Origin: Arthrobacter sp. 135MFCol5.1
GTDB lineage: Bacteria; Actinomycetota; Actinomycetes; Actinomycetales; Micrococcaceae
Assembly: GCF_000374865.1 (NCBI RefSeq)
Contig: NZ_KB895465.1
Span: 1 to 64,000 of the forward strand
Reading direction: 5' to 3'
DNA length: 64,000 nt
Shown here: one piece after another, positions 59,507-64,000 of the stretch
How the letters are laid out: every line of letters starts with the position of its first letter
How positions within the stretch are numbered: position 1 is the first letter of the stretch
Notes under the pieces: generated by a model
Told to the model about the DNA's origin: nothing
The model's database searches: none
Seen by the model: the letters and a program-made list of their open reading frames with translations, nothing else
Program-made: the position numbers and the translations under genes

Positions 59507-60823
59507 ATTTCCACCGACGCTCTCTTCGGCAACCTCACCCGGATCCGCGACGTCATCCTCCCCGCGAGGGTGCGTACGGCGTTGAACAGCGGGCGCGGGC
59601 TGCTGGGCGGCTTCATTGTGGTGCACCTGGTCTTCCTGGTGTTCGGCGCATCCTTGTCCCTGCGCGGCGAGGCCTTCAGCGACACCTTCATTTACCGCGA
59701 GTGGGCCATGGCCGGCTTCAACGACGCGAACCTCTCCGGCGGCCCCAGCCCCTGGGTCTACCCCATCCTGGCCTTGATCCCCATGGCCATAGCGGGCGTG
59801 GCGGGACCGGGTCCGTTCTTCTTCCTCTGGGTTCTCATGACCACGCTCCTCAACGGCTGGGCGCTGCTGAAACTCACGGAGCGGGGCCGCAACACCAACG
59901 CCATCCCCGCCGGCTGGTGGTGGCTGGCCTTCACGTTCCTGATGGGCTGGCTGGGATTCGCCCGCGTGGACGGACTCACCGCCCCGCTGGTCCTGGTAGC
60001 CCTGGCGTACGGGGTCCAGCGCCCGTTCGTGGCCTCGGTCCTGCTGGCCATCGGCACCTGGGTGAAGGTGTGGCCGGCAGCCATCATGCTGGCCCTCTTC
60101 GCGGTGGTAAAGAACCGCCTGCTGGTGGTGCTGGCAGGAATCGCGACGACGGCGGGCGTCGTGGCGCTGGCGGCCGCCTTGGGCAGCGTTTCCAAGCTCC
60201 TGAACTTCCTCACGCAGCAGGGCGACCGTGGCATGCAGCTTGAGGCCACCTTCACCACGCCTTGGCTCTGGCTGTCCGTCCTGAACGCGGGCGGTTCCCG
60301 GATGTACATGAACACGGACATCAACTCCATGCAGGTGGACGGCCCGGGCACCGCCACCATGTCCTTCCTGATGCAACCACTCCTGGTCCTGGCCGCGCTG
60401 CTGGTGGCAGGCCTTGCGTTCTGGGCGCTGCACAACGGCAAGCAGCACAAGGTGGCCGGCGGCGTTGACCGCACCGAACTGCTTCTCGCCGGCGCCCTCG
60501 CCCTGGCCGCCGCCTTCGTGGTCTTTAACAAGGTGGGCTCCCCGCAGTTCATGGTGTGGCTGGGACCTGCCGTCGCCGTCGGCCTGGCGCACAGCTGGCG
60601 CGAATGGCGCGTCCCGGCGGCGATGCTGATCGCCATCGCCGTGGCCACGTACTTCATCTACCCGCTGTTCTACGACGCCCTCAGCCACAACAACCCGTGG
60701 ATGGCCCTGGTCCTGACCATCCGCAACGTCCTGCTCGTGGTCCTGTTCCTGTGGAGCGTCCGGCGCCTGTACTCCTTGGGCAGGAAGACCGCAGCACCCG
60801 CCCCCGCGCTCAAGGAGACCTGA
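59507..60823 (+). CDS. GT87/DUF2029 polyprenol-phosphate mannosyltransferase-like protein (first paralogue)
   Basis: An integral membrane glycosyltransferase of about 438 residues and some ten spans. FSDTFIYREWAMAGFNDANLSGG near the N-terminus carries the catalytic-type Asp, followed by GPSPWVYPI, WVKVWPAAIML and KVGSPQFMVWLGP. Canonical in-frame starts lie upstream (ATG 59429), but similarity to the next gene begins at the codon ATT 59507, which has AAGGAA six bases before it, so ATT is proposed as start. It probably adds mannose to lipid-linked glycans at the membrane. Confidence 0.8.
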   Translation: MSTDALFGNLTRIRDVILPARVRTALNSGRGLLGGFIVVHLVFLVFGASLSLRGEAFSDTFIYREWAMAGFNDANLSGGPSPWVYPILALIPMAIAGVAGPGPFFFLWVLMTTLLNGWALLKLTERGRNTNAIPAGWWWLAFTFLMGWLGFARVDGLTAPLVLVALAYGVQRPFVASVLLAIGTWVKVWPAAIMLALFAVVKNRLLVVLAGIATTAGVVALAAALGSVSKLLNFLTQQGDRGMQLEATFTTPWLWLSVLNAGGSRMYMNTDINSMQVDGPGTATMSFLMQPLLVLAALLVAGLAFWALHNGKQHKVAGGVDRTELLLAGALALAAAFVVFNKVGSPQFMVWLGPAVAVGLAHSWREWRVPAAMLIAIAVATYFIYPLFYDALSHNNPWMALVLTIRNVLLVVLFLWSVRRLYSLGRKTAAPAPALKET

Positions 60824-60824
60824 G

Positions 60825-62108
60825 ATTTCCACGAGGTTCTTTGACCGCCTGGTGACGGTCCGCAGCAAAGTCCTCCCGGCCACGGTGGTGGACTGGTTCG
60901 CCCGCCCGTCCAGCGTCTGGTGGGGCTTCGCCGTCGTGCACCTGTATTTCCTGGGCTGGATGGCGTCCTTCTTCCTGAACGGCAATACGTTCAGCGACAC
61001 AGAGCAGTACCGGCAGTGGGCGATGGCCGGCTACAACCCGGCGGACCTGACCGGGAAGATCAGCCCCTGGGTCTACCCGGTGCTGGCGCAGATCCCCATC
61101 TTCCTTGCCAACATCGCCGGGCCCGGCCCCTACCTGCTGGTCTGGTTCCTGATCATCACGGCGCTGAACGCCGTCGGACTGCTCTACCTGACCCGCGGAC
61201 CGCGGACCGTCACCGGTGTTGCCCCGGCCTGGTGGTGGCTGTTCTTCACGGTCTTCATGGGATACCTCAGCTTTGCCCGGGTGGAAGGAATCACCGCCCC
61301 GATCGTCCTGATCGCGCTGCTCTATGTGGCGGAACGGCCCGTGGTGGCAGGCGTCCTGCTCAGCATCGCCACCTGGATCAAGGTGTGGCCCGCAGCCGTG
61401 CTGGTGCCCATCGTGATCGCCAGCCACAAGCGTGTCCAGGTGGTGCTCGCCGGCGCCGCCGTGACCGCCGTCGTCGGCCTGGGAACCTGGCTGACCGGCG
61501 GCCTGCCGCACATCATGGACTTCCTCACCAACCAGGGCGAGCGCGGCATGCAGCTCGAGGCCACGTTCTCCACCCCCTGGGTGTGGCTCAGCGTCTTCCA
61601 CATTGCCGGCTCGAAAATGGCGGACAACACCGCCATCAACTCCACCGAGGTCTACGGGCCGGGGGCCGACGTGGCCGCGTTCCTGATGCAGCCACTGCTT
61701 ATCCTCGCCGCCCTTGGCGCTGCCATCCTGCTGGTCCGTGCCCTGCGGCGCGGCGCCGAGCGGGAAGAACTGTTCCTCGAAGGCGCCCTGATGATGGTCA
61801 CCGCGTTCATCGTCTTCAACAAGGTGGGCTCCCCGCAGTTCATCATCTGGCTGGCACCGGTGATCATCGCCGGCCTCACCCACGACTGGGATCGTTGGAA
61901 GGTCCCGGCAGCGTTGCTGATGGGCATCGCCATGACCACCTTCGTGATCTACCCGCTGTTCTACACGCCGCTCATCCACGCCCACCCGGTCATGGCGGCC
62001 ATCCTCACCACCCGCAACGTGCTCCTGGTGGTGCTGCTGTGGTGGTCGGTGAAGCGCACCGCGGAGCTGGGCCGGAAAACCGCCGCGCAGGTACCGGCAG
62101 GAGCCTAG
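60825..62108 (+). CDS. GT87/DUF2029 polyprenol-phosphate mannosyltransferase-like protein (second paralogue)
   Basis: About 427 residues and closely similar to the upstream gene: FSDTEQYRQWAMAGYNPADLTGK, SPWVYPVLAQIP, WIKVWPAAVLVP, GERGMQLEATFSTPWVWLSV and KVGSPQFIIWLAP. The only canonical start is GTG 60852, which has no ribosome site and would cut the aligned N-terminus. ATT 60825 lies six bases after AAGGAGA and aligns with the paralogue start. It begins one base after the previous stop, so the two are translationally linked. Its stop overlaps the convergent MptB-like gene by three bases. Confidence 0.82.
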   Translation: MSTRFFDRLVTVRSKVLPATVVDWFARPSSVWWGFAVVHLYFLGWMASFFLNGNTFSDTEQYRQWAMAGYNPADLTGKISPWVYPVLAQIPIFLANIAGPGPYLLVWFLIITALNAVGLLYLTRGPRTVTGVAPAWWWLFFTVFMGYLSFARVEGITAPIVLIALLYVAERPVVAGVLLSIATWIKVWPAAVLVPIVIASHKRVQVVLAGAAVTAVVGLGTWLTGGLPHIMDFLTNQGERGMQLEATFSTPWVWLSVFHIAGSKMADNTAINSTEVYGPGADVAAFLMQPLLILAALGAAILLVRALRRGAEREELFLEGALMMVTAFIVFNKVGSPQFIIWLAPVIIAGLTHDWDRWKVPAALLMGIAMTTFVIYPLFYTPLIHAHPVMAAILTTRNVLLVVLLWWSVKRTAELGRKTAAQVPAGA

Positions 62109-63721
62109 GGCGCCTCGGAGCGGTCGACGGCGGCGCGGGCTTCCGCCCGTCGCGCAGCCCGGCGTTCCACCGCCCACGTCCACGCCCGCCGAGCCACATC
62201 CAGCGGCCTGCCTTCGATCAGCAGTTTCCGGGTGTGGACATCCAGGACCAGCAGGTAGAACGTGAAGGCCAGGGCGGTGAAGAATGCCAGGGACGAGGCG
62301 TCGATGGGCAGCTCCACGAAGGACCAGACCGAAAGCTGGTCCTGGGCGCCGAACACCACGAAGAACGTCACGCCCACGTACAGCGAGCGGATCTGCCAGT
62401 CGTCCCGGATGCCGGTGACGGCCAGGAACGGCAGGAACCACAGGATGTACCACGGCTGGATGATGGGGGAAAGCATCACGACGGCGGTGAACGCCAGGGC
62501 CATCCGCCGCACCGCCCGAGAGTAGTCGCCGCGGAACATCAGCAGCAGGACCAGGCCGATGGCCGCCCACTTCATGCCGGTCCGCAGCAGGGTGGCCAAG
62601 GTTCCGCCCGGCAGCCCCAGGGCGTTGGCCAGCATCTCCACCTGCTGGCCCAGGAAGCCGGAGGGCGAATAGCCCGTATAGCCGGGGGTGGGGTCCATGA
62701 TGGCCCAGGTCCAGCCGATGCCCAGGTTGAACGGGATGCCACTCAGGGCCAGGACGCCAAAACTGATGCCCGCCGTGGCCGCCCACATGAGGAACTTGCG
62801 CGGCCAGGTGGCGCCCGGGCCGGCCCACATCAGGCCGATGAACGGCAGCAGCAGCACCGTGATGGGCTTGATGCCGATTGAAGCGGTCACCAGGAGGATG
62901 CCGAGGAGGTAGCGGCGGGTGGCGGCCAGGTACACGCCGGCGACGGCGAGCCCCACCATGAGCGCGTCGTTGTGCGCGCTGGCGATGAAGCTGATGAGGA
63001 ACAGCGGGTTGGCCACGGAGACCCAGAGTGCGCGCGCCCCGTTGATGCCGTGCAGCTCGGCGAGCTTGGGCACGTAGATGACGCAGAGCAGCACACCGAC
63101 GCCGGCCAGCAGGCGGAACAGCAGGACGGATGCGTCCGGTTGGGCACCGGTCAGTCCCACCACCCCGCGGGCCAGCCACAGGAAGTAGGGGCCGTAGGGT
63201 GTCCGGTTTTCCGCCCAGGCGGGGTCGGCGCCAAGCGCAAACCAGTTGTTGAGGGTGGAGATGCCAACCTCGTAGGGGTTTTGGCCTTCCATCACCAGCC
63301 GGCCCTGGCCCGTGTAGGCGTAGACGTCGCGGGAGAAGACCGGGACACAGAACAGCAAGGGCAACGACCAGGCGGAGATGGCCACCACCACGGACCGCAG
63401 CGACGAATGGCCCCAGTCCCCCAGCCGCTGGCCCAGCCGGAGCCAGGAGCGCATCAGCAGCATGGCCCCGGCGGTCAACAGGACGGTGGAGACCGCCACT
63501 CCCCACCCCTCGGTGCGGAGCGCGATCACCACGGGCTGGCGGATCATGGGCGAGCCGTTGGCAATCCAGCCCGTGCCGATCGAACCGACGAACATCATCA
63601 GGGCGCCGATGAAACCTTCAATGGTTGCCAGGTAGGCGCGGCCCTTGGCAGGCACGGAAGCGTCGGCCGGTTCGCCCGGCCGGCTGTCCGATGTCCTGAG
63701 GTGCGACCCGCCTGCCGTCAT
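62105..63721 (-). CDS. Alpha-1,6-mannosyltransferase of the MptB family
   Basis: A 538-residue membrane glycosyltransferase with about thirteen spans. FSRDVYAYTGQGRLVMEGQNPYEVG carries the catalytic Asp of the C-type mannosyltransferases, AENRTPYGPYFLWLARG and FIASAHNDALMVGLAVAG are MptA/MptB hallmarks, and IIQPWYILWFLPFLAV is in the C-terminal half. It would elongate the mannan core of lipomannan from polyprenol-phosphate mannose. Convergent with two GT87 genes, it suggests a cell-envelope mannosylation cluster. Confidence 0.87.
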   Translation of the reverse strand: MTAGGSHLRTSDSRPGEPADASVPAKGRAYLATIEGFIGALMMFVGSIGTGWIANGSPMIRQPVVIALRTEGWGVAVSTVLLTAGAMLLMRSWLRLGQRLGDWGHSSLRSVVVAISAWSLPLLFCVPVFSRDVYAYTGQGRLVMEGQNPYEVGISTLNNWFALGADPAWAENRTPYGPYFLWLARGVVGLTGAQPDASVLLFRLLAGVGVLLCVIYVPKLAELHGINGARALWVSVANPLFLISFIASAHNDALMVGLAVAGVYLAATRRYLLGILLVTASIGIKPITVLLLPFIGLMWAGPGATWPRKFLMWAATAGISFGVLALSGIPFNLGIGWTWAIMDPTPGYTGYSPSGFLGQQVEMLANALGLPGGTLATLLRTGMKWAAIGLVLLLMFRGDYSRAVRRMALAFTAVVMLSPIIQPWYILWFLPFLAVTGIRDDWQIRSLYVGVTFFVVFGAQDQLSVWSFVELPIDASSLAFFTALAFTFYLLVLDVHTRKLLIEGRPLDVARRAWTWAVERRAARRAEARAAVDRSEAP

Positions 63722-63807
63722 GATGTGTGTGGTCCCCTACCTTGTTACGGCCCTGGCTCAACCAGCTTCAAGGCCGCCCTGCAACCCGGCCATTTTATCA
63801 GCCATGC

Positions 63808-64000
63808 TTATTGCTGCCCCGGGCCATCCTGCCGGGCACGAAGCAGCGCAAGGAATTCGTCGGCCATGCCAAGTTGTTCCTCCAGCTTGGCCCGGCGCCG
63901 GGCAGCCTCCTCGATGAATTCGTTCAGTTCGGACCTGACACTTGCGTCCTCCACGCCCGGTTCGGCCGCCTCCAGCGCGTCGATGACCCGCAAGAGGCCG
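63808..64000 (-). CDS. C-terminal end of an unidentified helical protein (cut by window edge)
   Basis: The frame is open to the right edge and stops at TAA 63808-63810, giving about 63 residues. LRVIDALEAAEPGVED followed by RSELNEFIEEAARRRAKLEEQL is a charged helix with coiled-coil character ending in a short glutamine tail. This could be the end of a regulator or scaffold protein, but no family is recognised. It precedes the MptB-like gene on the same strand by 86 bases. Confidence 0.5.
   Translation of the reverse strand, partial: GLLRVIDALEAAEPGVEDASVRSELNEFIEEAARRRAKLEEQLGMADEFLALLRARQDGPGQQ

Noticed and set aside
59381..63506. Long minus-strand open frames opposite the GT87 genes
   Set aside because: The histidine-, glutamine- and glycine-rich sequence is a shadow of membrane-protein codons, with no start context or family motif.
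1..64000. tRNA, rRNA, riboswitch or CRISPR signals
   Set aside because: I looked for cloverleaf-like stretches, conserved rRNA strings and regularly spaced repeats and saw none that could be defended.

Overview
The window is high-GC DNA with short intergenic gaps, many overlapping ATGA start/stop junctions and frequent GTG starts. It carries actinobacterial gene families (MptB-type and GT87 mannosyltransferases, XRE/MmyB regulators, lipobox ABC binding proteins without a linked ATPase). The most likely source is a soil member of the Micrococcaceae, Arthrobacter/Pseudarthrobacter-like. No rRNA, tRNA, CRISPR array, phage or replication origin was seen. The content is mostly accessory catabolism.

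Layout: (1) 1-5878, the tail of an IclR regulator, a bicupin protein and an SDR / aldehyde dehydrogenase / HpaI-type aldolase / ketopantoate-reductase-like operon, probably for a keto or sugar acid. (2) 5992-7590, a small conserved protein and a decaying MarR-MFS efflux pair. (3) 7579-16282, a polyol operon (ABC binding protein, two permeases, polyol dehydrogenase, PfkB kinase, mannitol dehydrogenase, membrane protein) divergent from an AraC regulator. (4) 16387-32434, an oxidoreductase island bounded on the left by an IS481-type remnant: five aldo/keto reductases, three SDRs, two cyclophilin-like proteins, a Tat-exported hydrolase, an efflux pump and two XRE/MmyB-type regulators. (5) 32817-34260, a PEBP protein and an SDR. 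(6) 34348-42243, a glycan operon (DUF5107-TPR, cellulase-like, GH35, AraC). (7) 42337-48013, a small membrane protein, an AraC / VOC / short UvrA-like set, a hydrolase and a MOSC protein. (8) 48145-56266, an eight-gene organic-acid operon with both a tricarboxylate (TTT) transporter and TRAP-like permeases, divergent from its IclR regulator. (9) 56393-59174, an MHS transporter with a clear promoter/operator, a HIBADH-like dehydrogenase and a small protein. (10) 59507-64000, two tandem GT87 mannosyltransferases, a convergent MptB-like mannosyltransferase and one gene cut by the window edge.

The most unusual signal is a 38-bp composite inverted repeat (two 9-bp boxes exactly 29 bp apart around a shared AGTACC core). 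It sits in two divergent promoter regions of the oxidoreductase island (23525-23562 and 29584-29621), and about half of it recurs immediately upstream of the leaderless-looking XRE/MmyB regulator gene at 31129. I read this as one regulon linking the exported hydrolase, a lipoprotein SDR, cyclophilin-like proteins, AKRs and an MFS pump. A second notable signal is a pair of tandem GT87 genes that both appear to start at an ATT codon, each six bases after a strong Shine-Dalgarno sequence.
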